Shown: positions 7,701-16,439 of the stretch, one piece after another
Layout of the letters: each line of letters begins with the position of its first letter
Numbering within the stretch: the first letter of the stretch is position 1
DNA from: an uncultured Schumannella sp.
GTDB lineage: Bacteria; Actinomycetota; Actinomycetes; Actinomycetales; Microbacteriaceae
Assembly (NCBI RefSeq): GCF_905479755.1
Contig: NZ_CAJQNT010000042.1
Span: forward strand, 1 to 50,322
Length of the DNA: 50,322 bases
Reading direction: 5' to 3'
The notes under the pieces: model-generated
What the model was told of the DNA's origin: nothing
The model's input: the letters and a program-made list of their open reading frames with translations, nothing else
Databases searched by the model: none
Program-made: the position numbers and the translations under genes

Positions 7701-9554
7701 ATGAAGTTGGCACGAGTAAAAATCCGGAACTTTCGTTGTTACACCGACGAGGTCTCCTTTGAGTTGGGCGACCTGACTTCGCTGATTGGGAAGAACGATG
7801 CTGGCAAGTCCAGCATCCTGGAAGCTCTGAGCATTTTCTTCGAAGAACAGAAGCCCGACTCAGACGACGCCGCAAAACACGGCGACCGCGCCGACATGAC
7901 AATTACGTGCGAGTTCGCCGATCTACCTTCATCTCTGATTCTTGATGCAACAAGTCGCACGACCTTGGCGCGAGAGCAGCTCCTGAACTCCGACTGCCGA
8001 CTAGAGATCGTCCGTGTCTTCAACGGCAGCCTCAAGACGCCAACGGCGAAGACGTTCATTCGGGCGATGCACCCGAGTGCCGAGGGCGTCAACGACCTTC
8101 TAAAGCTGAAGATCACCGAACTGCGGACGCGGTTGACCACCCTCGGGGTGCCAACACAAGGAGTGAATCAAAGCGTTAGCGCGGAAATCCGAGAAGCGAT
8201 CAGGGCGCACGTAGAAGACCTGGAACTCACCGAACAACTTATTGAAGTCGAGCAGGTCGGCGCGAAGGAAATCTACACACGAATCAAGGAAGCGCTACCG
8301 GCGTTCTTCTTGTTCAAGTCGGACCGCTCGAGCACGGATCAGGACGGCGAGGCGCAGGATCCAATGAAAGCGGCTGTCAAGATCGCACTCGAACAGGAGC
8401 GCGAAACTCTGGACAAGATTGCTCTCTCGGTCACGGCGGAAGTACGCGAGCTCATCAAGCAGACGGTCGCGCGGGTGGCGGACATGGCCCCAGAGGTTGC
8501 ACGGGAGTTGCTACCCACCATCTCAGAACCGAAGTGGGACTCGGTGTTCAAGATTGCACTCACCGGCGACACCGAGATCCCTCTCAATAAGCGCGGGAGT
8601 GGTGTGCGCCGCCTTGTCCTTCTTGGCTTCCTCCAGGCTCAGGCCGAGTCTCGACGGCTACAAACGCCAGACCGCGGAATTATCTACGCGATCGAAGAGC
8701 CAGAAACAAGTCAGCACCCCGACATGCAACGCGCCCTGCTCGATGCCATGAGGGAGATCGCTGAGCAGGACGGGTATCAAGTACTGGTGACGACGCACAC
8801 GCCGATGCTTGGGCGCCTCCTGCCGGCATCTAGCCTGCACTACATCGAATCTGCGGGCGAAGCTCGCACGATTCACCCTCCTGGCGAGGAGACACTGAAG
8901 AAGGTTGCGAAAGCGCTAGGTGTGCTGCCAGACCATGGAGTCAAGGTTTTCGTAGGCGTTGAAGGCAAGCACGATGAAAACTTCCTTCGCGCAATCTCGG
9001 CGACGCTATCTGAAACTGAAGCCGACATCCCTAACCTCGCGAAGCTGGAAGACGAGGGCACTGTTGTGTTCATTCCAGTCGGCGGCTCAAGCGCTGGGCT
9101 TTGGGTCAGCAAGCTCGAAGGGCTTGGAATTCCTGAGTTCCACCTGTTCGACAGGGACTTCGCGCCACCACAAGCGCCGCATTACGACGCCGTCGCTCAA
9201 GCGATCAACTCGCGCTCCGACGCCGAGGCCGTGCACACCGGCAAAGCCGAATTAGAGAACTACCTACATCCAGCCGCAATCCAGCTAGAACGAACTGATG
9301 TGCAACTTGGCGCAGTTGGCGACTTCGAAAACATCCCTGCACGCGTGGCGCAGATCATTCACGATGCGACCAGCCCTGAAACGGCATGGATGGATCTCGA
9401 GCCAGAGAAGCAGAAGAAGAAGGAGTCCAACACAAAGCACTGGCTGAACAAGGGTGCAGTGGCACACATGACCGCCGACATGCTCAGCGAACGTGATCCT
9501 GACGACGATCTCCGTACTTGGCTTAGGCGCATCAACTCGCACGTCACCCGCTAG
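7701..9554 (+). CDS. OLD-family ATP-dependent nuclease (ABC ATPase + TOPRIM)
   Basis: The N-terminal half of this 617-residue protein is an SMC/RecF-like ABC ATPase: the start KLARVKIRNFRC, Walker A GKNDAGKSS at 30-38, Walker B IYAIEEPE near 327-334 and the His of TTHTPML. The C-terminal half is a TOPRIM nuclease domain with the metal-binding Glu421 in VGVEGKHDE, the DxD pair Asp484/Asp486 in LFDRDF, and a further acidic segment AELENYLHP. This is the arrangement of OLD and GajA-like nucleases, many of which act in phage defence. No UvrD-like GajB helicase, reverse transcriptase or second PARIS subunit lies beside it, so it looks like a stand-alone class 1 OLD protein. A repair role is possible. 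The context of CBASS and other accessory genes favours defence. Confidence 0.88.
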   Translation: MKLARVKIRNFRCYTDEVSFELGDLTSLIGKNDAGKSSILEALSIFFEEQKPDSDDAAKHGDRADMTITCEFADLPSSLILDATSRTTLAREQLLNSDCRLEIVRVFNGSLKTPTAKTFIRAMHPSAEGVNDLLKLKITELRTRLTTLGVPTQGVNQSVSAEIREAIRAHVEDLELTEQLIEVEQVGAKEIYTRIKEALPAFFLFKSDRSSTDQDGEAQDPMKAAVKIALEQERETLDKIALSVTAEVRELIKQTVARVADMAPEVARELLPTISEPKWDSVFKIALTGDTEIPLNKRGSGVRRLVLLGFLQAQAESRRLQTPDRGIIYAIEEPETSQHPDMQRALLDAMREIAEQDGYQVLVTTHTPMLGRLLPASSLHYIESAGEARTIHPPGEETLKKVAKALGVLPDHGVKVFVGVEGKHDENFLRAISATLSETEADIPNLAKLEDEGTVVFIPVGGSSAGLWVSKLEGLGIPEFHLFDRDFAPPQAPHYDAVAQAINSRSDAEAVHTGKAELENYLHPAAIQLERTDVQLGAVGDFENIPARVAQIIHDATSPETAWMDLEPEKQKKKESNTKHWLNKGAVAHMTADMLSERDPDDDLRTWLRRINSHVTR

Positions 9555-10039
9555 CGTCCTTGCCTGGGGCGCATCTGCACCCCGTGCTCGAGAAGAGAAC
9601 GCCGGACAGACTCGGTCGGCATCTGCACCTTTTCCGCTACAGTCGCGAGCGAGTTGCCGGACTCGTAAAGTTGCTGCGCGTGCTCAACTTGATTCGACGT
9701 CATCGGCTGACGCCGCAGTGTCACGCCGGCCTCGCGCAGAAGCTTCAGGACGCTGGTCTTGCTGAGGTCGTAGCGCTGCATCAGTTCGATCGTGGTGACG
9801 CCTGATTCGTAGGCGGCAACCAACTCGGCGATGAGCTCTCGACCTAGGCGTCGTTTGATGTTGCGAATCACAGTCGGTTGGAGTTCTCCGACAGAAACTT
9901 GCTCGCTCCGCGCAAGCTCGAGTAAGTGCTGAAGCTCCTCAAGCGACTTCTCTGGATAGCGCGGATTTGCGTAGCGCCCTACAACCCGTAGCAAGAGCTG
10001 CGTCCTCAGATTTGAGGTGTCATTTACGTCGCCAACCAA
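9551..10039 (-). CDS. Double helix-turn-helix protein, possibly truncated recombinase
   Basis: The frame gives 162 residues with two HTH-like units: ELIAELVAAYESGVTTIELMQRYDLSKTSVLKLLREAGV, in pieces visible around residues 66-108, and a second unit around 114-155 (YESGNSLATVAEKV, TESVRRSLLEHGV). This spacing resembles the DNA-binding tail of serine recombinases or resolvases. The only in-frame start near the beginning is a TTG at 10039 that touches the terminator of the neighbouring gene, with no ribosome site, so the true 5' end may be lost. It converges with the OLD gene; the palindrome CTAG at 9551-9554 provides the stop codon of both. It may be a regulator or a leftover of the element that brought in the accessory block. 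Confidence 0.55.
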   Translation of the reverse strand: MVGDVNDTSNLRTQLLLRVVGRYANPRYPEKSLEELQHLLELARSEQVSVGELQPTVIRNIKRRLGRELIAELVAAYESGVTTIELMQRYDLSKTSVLKLLREAGVTLRRQPMTSNQVEHAQQLYESGNSLATVAEKVQMPTESVRRSLLEHGVQMRPRQGR

Positions 10040-10040
10040 A

Positions 10041-10070
10041 AGAAGGCCCGGTCTTTGGACCGGGCCTTCT
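10041..10070 (-). terminator. Strong terminator after the NERD gene
   Basis: Arms 10041-10053 and 10058-10070 form a perfect 13-bp stem with a 4-nt loop. Read on the minus strand, it follows the NERD stop by 3 bp and runs into TTCTTTT, as expected of an intrinsic terminator. It also marks the visible border between the lower-GC block and the high-GC chromosome. Confidence 0.85.
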
Positions 10071-10073
10071 GCG

Positions 10074-10724
10074 TTAAGCCGCGTCGAGCGAGGCGAGCAG
10101 ATGCCGGCGCAGGGCCGCGATTCGCGCCGCGTCGAGCGGGCCGGGCATCCGCAGCAGGTCGGCGAGGCGCTCCGGTGACGTCACGCCGATACCGCCGACG
10201 AGGTAGCCGTTCAGCACCTCCCAGTCGGCGCCGATGAAGCACAGGATGCCGCGCACCGGTACCGAGGAATCGGCGAGCACCGCGCCCACCACGCGGGTCT
10301 GCCATTGCACGCTCTGCACCAGGTGCTGACGGTCGTCGCGGCCGATGAACAGGCGCGTCGTGGTCGCCTCGCCCGCGCCGGAGGTCTCGATGCGCGGGCG
10401 GCCCGAGTAGTTTTTTGCGTCGATCACGTACACGCCGGTCGGTGCGATCGCGAGGTGGTCGAGGTTGCTCGCGCCGCCCGGCACGCGCCGATCGTGCAGC
10501 GATCGGACCCCGTGATCGACGAGCTCGGCGAGCACTCGACCCACGATGCTTTCGCCCGCCGCCCCCTTCTCCCAGGCGCGAACCTCGCGCGAGCGGCGAC
10601 CCGCATCCCGCAGCAGATCCTGGATGCTTTCCGGCGCCGCCTCCGCCGAATGCTCGCGTTCGCGCCGCAACCGGGCGCCCTCGCGGTGGGGGGAGGCGCC
10701 GGCGAAACCCCGATCCCAGGTCAT
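10074..10724 (-). CDS. NERD domain protein
   Basis: This 216-residue protein carries a nuclease-related domain. The region GAAGESIVGRVLAEL, HDRRVPGG, NLDHLAIAPTGVYVIDAKNY contains the conserved Glu, the Asp of LDH and the DAK motif of the NERD fold, which is related to Holliday-junction resolvase-like nucleases. An N-terminal charged helix precedes it. The start at 10724 is supported by a TAGCGT hexamer 7 nt upstream (leaderless pattern); a longer in-frame start at 10862 would run through the divergent gene's promoter. It is divergent from an orphan membrane protein. The biological role of such short NERD proteins is not established; DNA processing is inferred from the fold. Confidence 0.82.
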   Translation of the reverse strand: MTWDRGFAGASPHREGARLRREREHSAEAAPESIQDLLRDAGRRSREVRAWEKGAAGESIVGRVLAELVDHGVRSLHDRRVPGGASNLDHLAIAPTGVYVIDAKNYSGRPRIETSGAGEATTTRLFIGRDDRQHLVQSVQWQTRVVGAVLADSSVPVRGILCFIGADWEVLNGYLVGGIGVTSPERLADLLRMPGPLDAARIAALRRHLLASLDAA

Positions 10725-10731
10725 GCGCCAC

Positions 10732-10737
10732 ACGCTA
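10732..10737 (-). promoter_or_regulatory. Leaderless-type -10 of the NERD gene
   Basis: On the minus strand TAGCGT ends 7 nt before the ATG at 10724, and no ribosome site is visible between them. Confidence 0.5.
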
Positions 10738-10860
10738 CTCCGGCCCGCCGACGCCGTTGACCCCCGGTTTTCAGGGGCGTACGGTTGCGGGCACCGGACA
10801 ACCTCACCGTCGTGCGCCGGTGCTCGTGGCTGGCGCTCGCCTGACCGGATGGAGCAGCCC

Positions 10861-12663
10861 ATGCCTGCCGACCCGAACGCGCCCGTGCCCTCCGACCCGC
10901 CGATCTATCAGTCGGCGCCCGACCTGCAGGTCTCGATGTCGGACGGGTTCACGCACAGTCCGAAGCATCCGAAAGAGAAGATCTGGGTCTCAGACCAGCT
11001 GCAGGCCGATGAAGCCGGCAACGAAGTATTCCGCTGGGCGTACTTCAACCGCTTCGAGGTGGACCTGCTCGAGGTCAGTCACACGGAGTGGCGCGAGACC
11101 ACGACAACGAACCCGTCCTTTCGGGTCGTGCCGGTCGGCGACGGGATGTGCCAGCAGGAACAGGCGACCGTCGAGGCGGAGTACAGCTACAAGTTCGCGC
11201 TGCTCAAGCAGTACTACGAGCAGTGGGTGACCGACACCCTGCTGAAGGACTACTACGACACGCTGCTCAGCCCCGCAGCAGGTGCGGCTGGCGGCGGTCT
11301 CGGTGTCGCCGGGCTGTTCGGCGATCTGGCCTACGGCACCGTCACCGCGGGAATCGCGGAAGGGACCGTGGTCACCACCACCGGCACCCTGGGCGGCGCC
11401 GGGGCGACGGGCGCGGTGGCGAGCGCCGGTGGACTTGCCGCCGTCGGGGCCGCCTTCGTCGGCGCCTTTCTCGGCACCACGGCGGCGATGAGTCAGATCC
11501 TCGAACACACCGATGTGCGCTCGAAGGGCTGGGCGGTGATCGGCAAGTGGAAGTACGACGAGACCCCGACCGGGAAGACGCGCACCACCTGGAAGAAAAT
11601 CGGTGCGCCCTTCCCGTGCCCGCCGCGGCCCGAAACCGGGGGAGCGGCCGGGGGAGCGGCCGGGGCGGCGGGGGGTGCGGATGCGCGGGGCGCGGATGCG
11701 CGGACGACCAAGCTGGGAGGCGGCGGCGCCCACGGCACGGAGGCCGAGCCTGCGCCGCTCTGGAAGCGCTGGTGGTTCCTCATGCTGCTCGCGATCTTCG
11801 TCGTGATCCTGATCATCGCGATCGTGCTGTTCCTGCTCCCGCGCTCGGCGGTGACGCCGGGTGCGGCGGTCGATCCGAGTGACGAACCGACGTCGGCGGC
11901 ATCAGTCGAGGATGCCCGACTCGCGCCGGCCTCGTGCTCCGCCGTCGGCCATACGCCGTACCCGTTCTTCCCCGGGAGCCCGTCGTGGTACCTGCTGTTC
12001 CTCGTCGTGGTCGCCGCCGCGAGCGACCTCGACGGCGCGGCCTACGAGGTCGACACTCCGGGGGCCGACGTCAACTCCGTCTCGGGCATCGTCACGCCCG
12101 AGGGCGTCATCGCCGCCGCGGTGCCCGTGTCGAGCTATGCCGATTACGCGATCGGGGAGGTCACGCTGCGCGGTGCGGACGGCGCGACCGAGACGATTCC
12201 GGCCGACTCCGCGGCGGTGGCGGTCACCGCCGACGAGCGCGCGTTCGCGTGCGAGGGAGACCCCACCGCGGTCGCCACCATGCAGAACGCGTTCGACAGC
12301 ACCAGCACCGGCGAGCAAGCGGCTCGTGACTTCGTCGACGCGTTTGAAGGCTGGCATGCGGCCGGCGACGTGGATGCGCTGGCGGCGACCCTGCATCCGG
12401 CCGTTCTGCACCGCTACGGTGCCCCGCAGTGCGACGCCTACCTTGCCGGAGTGGTCGGGTCGATCTCGGACATCGAGGTTGTCGAGCAGCGGTCCGAGCC
12501 GTGGGATTACCCGGTCGATGGCCACACGACCCAGATTCCCAACTCGCAGACGGTGGTCGTGGATGCGACGCTCGGCGGGCAGCGGGAGCGCATCGACCTG
12601 CACCTCGCCGACTACGCGGGCACCGTGCGCTGGTTCACCGATTGCGGGGACCCGCAGACCTAG
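10861..12663 (+). CDS. Orphan membrane protein with SnoaL-like C-terminus
   Basis: I do not recognise this 600-residue protein as a whole. Residues 1-135 are soluble and acidic (WVSDQLQADEAG, FNRFEVDLLEVSHTEW). A long Gly/Ala-rich hydrophobic stretch follows (about 138-218), then an Ala/Gly linker and one clear transmembrane helix (about 304-325, LMLLAIFVVILIIAIVLFLL). The exported C-terminal half ends in a segment (about 485-600: AARDFVDAFEGWHAAGDVDALAATLHP) that looks like a SnoaL/NTF2-like fold. ATG 10861 is preferred because GGAG lies 6 nt upstream; ATG 10849 is an in-frame alternative. Its stop codon TAG is part of the next gene's -10 hexamer. Confidence 0.75.
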   Translation: MPADPNAPVPSDPPIYQSAPDLQVSMSDGFTHSPKHPKEKIWVSDQLQADEAGNEVFRWAYFNRFEVDLLEVSHTEWRETTTTNPSFRVVPVGDGMCQQEQATVEAEYSYKFALLKQYYEQWVTDTLLKDYYDTLLSPAAGAAGGGLGVAGLFGDLAYGTVTAGIAEGTVVTTTGTLGGAGATGAVASAGGLAAVGAAFVGAFLGTTAAMSQILEHTDVRSKGWAVIGKWKYDETPTGKTRTTWKKIGAPFPCPPRPETGGAAGGAAGAAGGADARGADARTTKLGGGGAHGTEAEPAPLWKRWWFLMLLAIFVVILIIAIVLFLLPRSAVTPGAAVDPSDEPTSAASVEDARLAPASCSAVGHTPYPFFPGSPSWYLLFLVVVAAASDLDGAAYEVDTPGADVNSVSGIVTPEGVIAAAVPVSSYADYAIGEVTLRGADGATETIPADSAAVAVTADERAFACEGDPTAVATMQNAFDSTSTGEQAARDFVDAFEGWHAAGDVDALAATLHPAVLHRYGAPQCDAYLAGVVGSISDIEVVEQRSEPWDYPVDGHTTQIPNSQTVVVDATLGGQRERIDLHLADYAGTVRWFTDCGDPQT

Positions 12664-12666
12664 GCT
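12661..12666 (+). promoter_or_regulatory. Leaderless-type -10 of the nitrilase-family gene
   Basis: TAGGCT begins with the stop codon of the preceding gene and ends 6 nt before the ATG at 12673. No ribosome site is seen. Confidence 0.5.
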
Positions 12667-12672
12667 GGGCGC

Positions 12673-13572
12673 ATGGCTTCATCTGAGAGTTCGGCGGGCG
12701 CGGGTTCGGGCGCGGGCAGGGGTTCGGGCACAGGTTCGGGCGCGGGCGCGGGCGCGGGCGCTCGTACGGTCGCGGTCGCCGTCGCGCAGTTCGCGCCCGG
12801 CGACGACCCCGCCGCGAACCTCGCCGAGATCACCCGCCTCGCCGAGGTCGCCGTCGCGCGCGGCGCGCGCCTCGTCGTATTCCCCGAGTACTCGTCGTAC
12901 TTCACGGCGGCGATGGGGCCGGGCGTGGTGCCGTTCGCGCAAGAGATCGAGGGCGAGTTCACGAGCGCGCTCGGTGCGGTGGCGAGGCGGTTGGGCATCC
13001 ATCTGGTGGCCGGCATGATCGAGGCGGTGCCGGGGGATACCGAGCGAGTGCACAACACGCTCGTCGCGGTGGACGCCTCGGGCCAGGTGGTGGCGAGCTA
13101 CCGCAAGATGCACCTCTACGACGCGTTCGGCCAGAAGGAGAGCGACTGGGTGGTCGCCGGCGCGCTCGAGCAGCGACCGGTGTTCGCCTGGGAGGGCTTC
13201 ACCGTGGGGCTGCAGACCTGTTACGACGTGCGGTTTCCCGAGGTGACCAGACGACTCGTGGATGCCGGAGCCGACCTGGTGCTGTTGCCCGCCGAGTGGG
13301 TGCGCGGTCCGCTGAAGGAACACCACTGGCGCACGCTCGTCACCGCGCGTGCGCTCGAGAACACGATCTTCGTGGCCGCCGCCGACCATGCGCCGCCGGT
13401 CGGAGCGGGCAACAGCATGGTGGTCGATCCGATGGGCATCGAACTGGTCACGGTGGGGGAGTCGGTCGACGTCGGCGTGGCGTGGATCTCTCCGGCGCGG
13501 GTCGCGGAGGTGCGGCGGGTCAATCCGGCGTTGGCGTTGCGGCGGTTCGGGGTTGGGGCGATCGGGGAGTAG
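12673..13572 (+). CDS. Carbon-nitrogen hydrolase (nitrilase superfamily)
   Basis: This 299-residue protein has the full nitrilase-superfamily triad: Glu72 in VVFPEYSS, Lys145 in SYRKMHLYD and Cys183 in QTCYDVRFPE, followed by DLVLLPAEW. These enzymes hydrolyse C-N bonds in amides or nitriles. The LQTCYDVRFPE environment resembles the omega-amidase/Nit2-like branch, but the substrate cannot be fixed. The first 30 residues are a low-complexity Ser/Gly/Ala run absent from typical relatives. A shorter start is not obvious because no ATG or GTG with a ribosome site precedes the conserved core, and the -10 hexamer at 12661 supports ATG 12673. Confidence 0.85.
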   Translation: MASSESSAGAGSGAGRGSGTGSGAGAGAGARTVAVAVAQFAPGDDPAANLAEITRLAEVAVARGARLVVFPEYSSYFTAAMGPGVVPFAQEIEGEFTSALGAVARRLGIHLVAGMIEAVPGDTERVHNTLVAVDASGQVVASYRKMHLYDAFGQKESDWVVAGALEQRPVFAWEGFTVGLQTCYDVRFPEVTRRLVDAGADLVLLPAEWVRGPLKEHHWRTLVTARALENTIFVAAADHAPPVGAGNSMVVDPMGIELVTVGESVDVGVAWISPARVAEVRRVNPALALRRFGVGAIGE

Positions 13573-13689
13573 GGCGTGGGGTCGCGGGGTCGGCGCAGTC
13601 GTCTCCTCCACAGTCCAACGGCTCGCGACTTCTCCACCAGTATCTGAGCAAACCTAGAATAAACATTCGAATCCTGAGACAATCGACTC

Positions 13690-15117
13690 ATGTCCACTTC
13701 GAACGCATCTCTGACATCGCTCGCCGATGTCTCGGTGCCGTTCGCCCCGCCCGCGGTGCTCGGGGTGGCCGACTCGGAGCTGCTCGACCTGCAGCGGGAG
13801 CTCGGCGAGATCGCGCGCCGGGTCGAGTCGGCGTCGGCGGTCGTCGCCGCCGAGATCGCGCACCGCTCGCGCCCCGACCTCGGCTACGAGGGCCTGGCGC
13901 AGCGTCTGGGCACGCGCACGCCGCAGCAACTCGTCCAGCGGCTGACGGGCGGCACCTCACGCGACGCGGCCACGCTCGTGCGCGTCGGGTCGATGATCCC
14001 GGTGACGGATGCGTCGCGAGCTTCCGCTCCCGACGTCGCCACCGAGCTGGGCCGCGCGTCGATCGCCGACGCTGAGCCGTGGCTGCGCGCCGTCGGCTCG
14101 GCGGTCGCCGCCGGCCGGCTCTCCGTGGCCGCCGCCGACGCGATTCGCACCGGGCTCGGGGTGCCCGGCGACGCCATCGGCGAGCCGGCGCTCGCGGCCG
14201 CGGCCGAACGACTCGTCGCGCAGGCGCCCGGCCTCAGCCTCGAACGTCTTGCGGTTGCCGCGCGCAATGCTCGCGCCGAGCTCGACGCGGCGGCGGATGC
14301 CGAACGGGTTGCCGATCGTGAGCGCGCCCTGCGTGAACGCCGCTACCTGCACCTGTTTCGGCAGGCCGACGGCATGACCCGCGTCTCGGGGCTGCTCGAC
14401 CCCGAGTCGGCCGCCCTCGTCGTCTCCGCCGTCGATGCGGTGACGTCGCCGCGCCGCGGAGGTCCGCGTTTCGTCGACCCCGCGGCGGTCGATGCCGCCG
14501 CCGACCTGGTGCGCGACGCCCGCACCACCGAGCAGATCGCGCTTGACGCCCTGGTCGACTTCGTCCGCGTGGGGTCGACCGTGAGCCCCGACGCGGTGCT
14601 GGCCGGTCGCGGTGCGTCGGTGCGCGTTCTCGTCACGGCGCACGACCTCGAATCGGGTCGCGGCATCGCTCGCGTCGAAGGGCAGTCGGAGCCGGTCAGC
14701 ATCTCCACCGCTGAGCGTCACCGTTGCGCAGCGGGCTCGGTGGCGGTCGTCTTCGATTCCGTCGGCCAGCCTCTCAACCTCGGTCGCGAGCGTCGGCTGT
14801 TCAGCCGACACCAGCGCCTGGCGATCGCCGCCCGTGACGGCGGGTGCCGCTTCCCGGGTTGCGAGAGACCACCCTCCTGGGCCGAAGCACACCACATCGT
14901 TCCCTGGCAGGAGGGCGGGAGAACGGATGCGGCCGACGGTGTCTTGCTCTGCCGGCACCATCATCTGCTCGTGCACGACAACGGGTGGCGGGTGACGCGC
15001 ACCGGGAGCGACTACTTCATGGTGCCGCCGCGATCGCTTGATCCCGAGCAGCGCCCCATCCCCGCCCCCAGCAAGAGCCCGGTGCTCGAGCGATTGCTTG
15101 CCCAGCGCGCGGGGTAG
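13690..15117 (+). CDS. DUF222 / HNH endonuclease-signature protein
   Basis: This 475-residue protein has the DUF222 region (LLDLQRELGEIARRVESASAVVAAEI and following helices, residues about 25-330) and a C-terminal HNH motif: CRFPGCERPPSWAEAHHIVPWQEGGRTDAADGVLLC in pieces around residues 389-425, ending with RHHHLLVHDNGW. This family is common in actinobacteria, often in many copies, and its function is unknown. The HNH residues are intact, so it could cut DNA. A TAGAAT hexamer at 13655-13660 would give a leader of about 23 nt. Codon use matches the surrounding chromosome. Confidence 0.92.
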   Translation: MSTSNASLTSLADVSVPFAPPAVLGVADSELLDLQRELGEIARRVESASAVVAAEIAHRSRPDLGYEGLAQRLGTRTPQQLVQRLTGGTSRDAATLVRVGSMIPVTDASRASAPDVATELGRASIADAEPWLRAVGSAVAAGRLSVAAADAIRTGLGVPGDAIGEPALAAAAERLVAQAPGLSLERLAVAARNARAELDAAADAERVADRERALRERRYLHLFRQADGMTRVSGLLDPESAALVVSAVDAVTSPRRGGPRFVDPAAVDAAADLVRDARTTEQIALDALVDFVRVGSTVSPDAVLAGRGASVRVLVTAHDLESGRGIARVEGQSEPVSISTAERHRCAAGSVAVVFDSVGQPLNLGRERRLFSRHQRLAIAARDGGCRFPGCERPPSWAEAHHIVPWQEGGRTDAADGVLLCRHHHLLVHDNGWRVTRTGSDYFMVPPRSLDPEQRPIPAPSKSPVLERLLAQRAG

Positions 15118-15170
15118 CAGTGTGTGTGGTGAGACGCGGCGCGGTGTTTGAGCGGCGCGGTGGCCGAGTG

Positions 15171-16382
15171 CTAGGCGCGCAGCGACGCGAGCTGCGCGGC
15201 CGCGCGCTCGAGCACATCGTGCCGCTTGCAGAACGCGAAGCGCACCAGTGTGCGGTAGCCGTCTCGGTTCTCCGGGCGGATGAACGCGGTCAACGGAATG
15301 GCGACCACGCCCGCGCGTTCGGGCAGCCGACGGCAGAACTCGTCGGCATCGGAGGCACCGAGCGGGGCGGCATCCGCGATGACGAAGTAGCCGCCGCGCG
15401 GGCGAGAGACCGTGAACCCCGCGGCGACCAGGCCCGCCGACAGCAGGTCGCATCGGGACGCGAGCGTGGCCGCCGCATCCGCGAAGAAACGGTCCGGCAG
15501 GTCCAGCCCGGCCGCGATCGCTGGTTGAAACGGGGCGCCGTTGACATAGGTCAGGAACTGTTTGACCGCCTGGATGGGGCCGAGCAGCGCGGGCGGCGCG
15601 ATGATCCAGCCGATCTTCCACCCGGTCGTGTTGAAGGTTTTGCCGCCGCTGCCGATGCTGACGGTGCGCTCGCGCGCGCCCGGAAGCGTCGCGATCGGCG
15701 TGTGCCGGGCCTCGCCCGCCGGGTCAGCGAAGACGAGGTGCTCGTAGACCTCGTCGCTGAGGATCCAGGCGTCGTGGCGGTGGGCGAGGTCGACGATCAG
15801 GTCGAGGGCCTCGCGGTCGAGCACCGCGCCGGTCGGATTGTGGGGCGAGTTGATCAGGATCACGCGGGTGCGGTCGGTGACGGCGGCGCGGAGGGCATCC
15901 AGATCGGGCCGGAAGTCGGGGGCGAGCAGCGGCACCGTCACGTGCCGGGCGCCGGCGAGGCCGATCATCGCCGCGTACGAGTCGTAGAACGGCTCAAAGG
16001 TGACGACCTCGTCGCCGGTGTCGAGCAACGCGAGCAGGGATGCGGCGATCGCCTCGGTCGCGCCCGCGGTGACGAGCACCTCGCGGTCGGGGTCGAGGCG
16101 GATGCCGTAGAACCTCTCCTGGTGCCGGGCGATCGCTTCGCGCAACACCGGCATGCCGAGTGCCGGCGGGTATTGGTTCAGCCCGTCGTCGATCGCGCGC
16201 TTGGCGGCGTCGAGCACCTCCCGCGGCCCATCCTCGTCGGGAAAACCCTGGCCGAGGTTGATCGCGCCCGTGCTCGCGGCAAGCGCCGACATCTCCCCGA
16301 AGATGGTGGGGCGCAGCGCGCCATCGTTGCCGAGGAGCATCGCCCCGCGCGCCGCTCGTTCCCACGCGCCCGGAACACTCAT
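15171..16382 (-). CDS. PLP-dependent class I/II aminotransferase
   Basis: This 403-residue fold-type I aminotransferase has INLGQGFPDEDGP near the start, NSPHNPTGAVLD and WILSDEVYEHL for cofactor binding, and the Schiff-base lysine Lys248 in GSGGKTFNTTGWKIGW. Arg residues in the C-terminal RFAFCKR region would bind the substrate carboxylate. The pattern fits the group annotated as methionine/kynurenine or N-succinyldiaminopimelate aminotransferases (DapC-like). The exact substrate is not readable. The start at 16382 is supported by the TAAGTT hexamer 7 nt upstream; a frame extension to 16448 would overlap the divergent lipoprotein promoter region. Confidence 0.9.
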   Translation of the reverse strand: MSVPGAWERAARGAMLLGNDGALRPTIFGEMSALAASTGAINLGQGFPDEDGPREVLDAAKRAIDDGLNQYPPALGMPVLREAIARHQERFYGIRLDPDREVLVTAGATEAIAASLLALLDTGDEVVTFEPFYDSYAAMIGLAGARHVTVPLLAPDFRPDLDALRAAVTDRTRVILINSPHNPTGAVLDREALDLIVDLAHRHDAWILSDEVYEHLVFADPAGEARHTPIATLPGARERTVSIGSGGKTFNTTGWKIGWIIAPPALLGPIQAVKQFLTYVNGAPFQPAIAAGLDLPDRFFADAAATLASRCDLLSAGLVAAGFTVSRPRGGYFVIADAAPLGASDADEFCRRLPERAGVVAIPLTAFIRPENRDGYRTLVRFAFCKRHDVLERAAAQLASLRA

Positions 16383-16389
16383 GGATTCC

Positions 16390-16395
16390 AACTTA
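16390..16395 (-). promoter_or_regulatory. Leaderless-type -10 of the aminotransferase gene
   Basis: TAAGTT on the minus strand ends 7 nt before the ATG at 16382. Confidence 0.45.
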
Positions 16396-16439
16396 CTGCC
16401 GCGCTGTGGATGACTCGTCCACGCGCCGAGCGGATGCCT

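Noticed and set aside
7701-9554. Gabija system (GajA)
   Set aside because: The ATPase-TOPRIM protein is GajA-like in layout, but no UvrD-like GajB is encoded next to it.
9551-10039. Complete serine recombinase gene
   Set aside because: Only HTH-like units are present. The catalytic domain with the active Ser is absent, and the frame begins at a terminator.
13660-13680. SOS (LexA) box before the DUF222/HNH gene
   Set aside because: ATTCGAAT at 13665-13672 is palindromic but does not match the GAAC-N4-GTTC actinobacterial LexA site.
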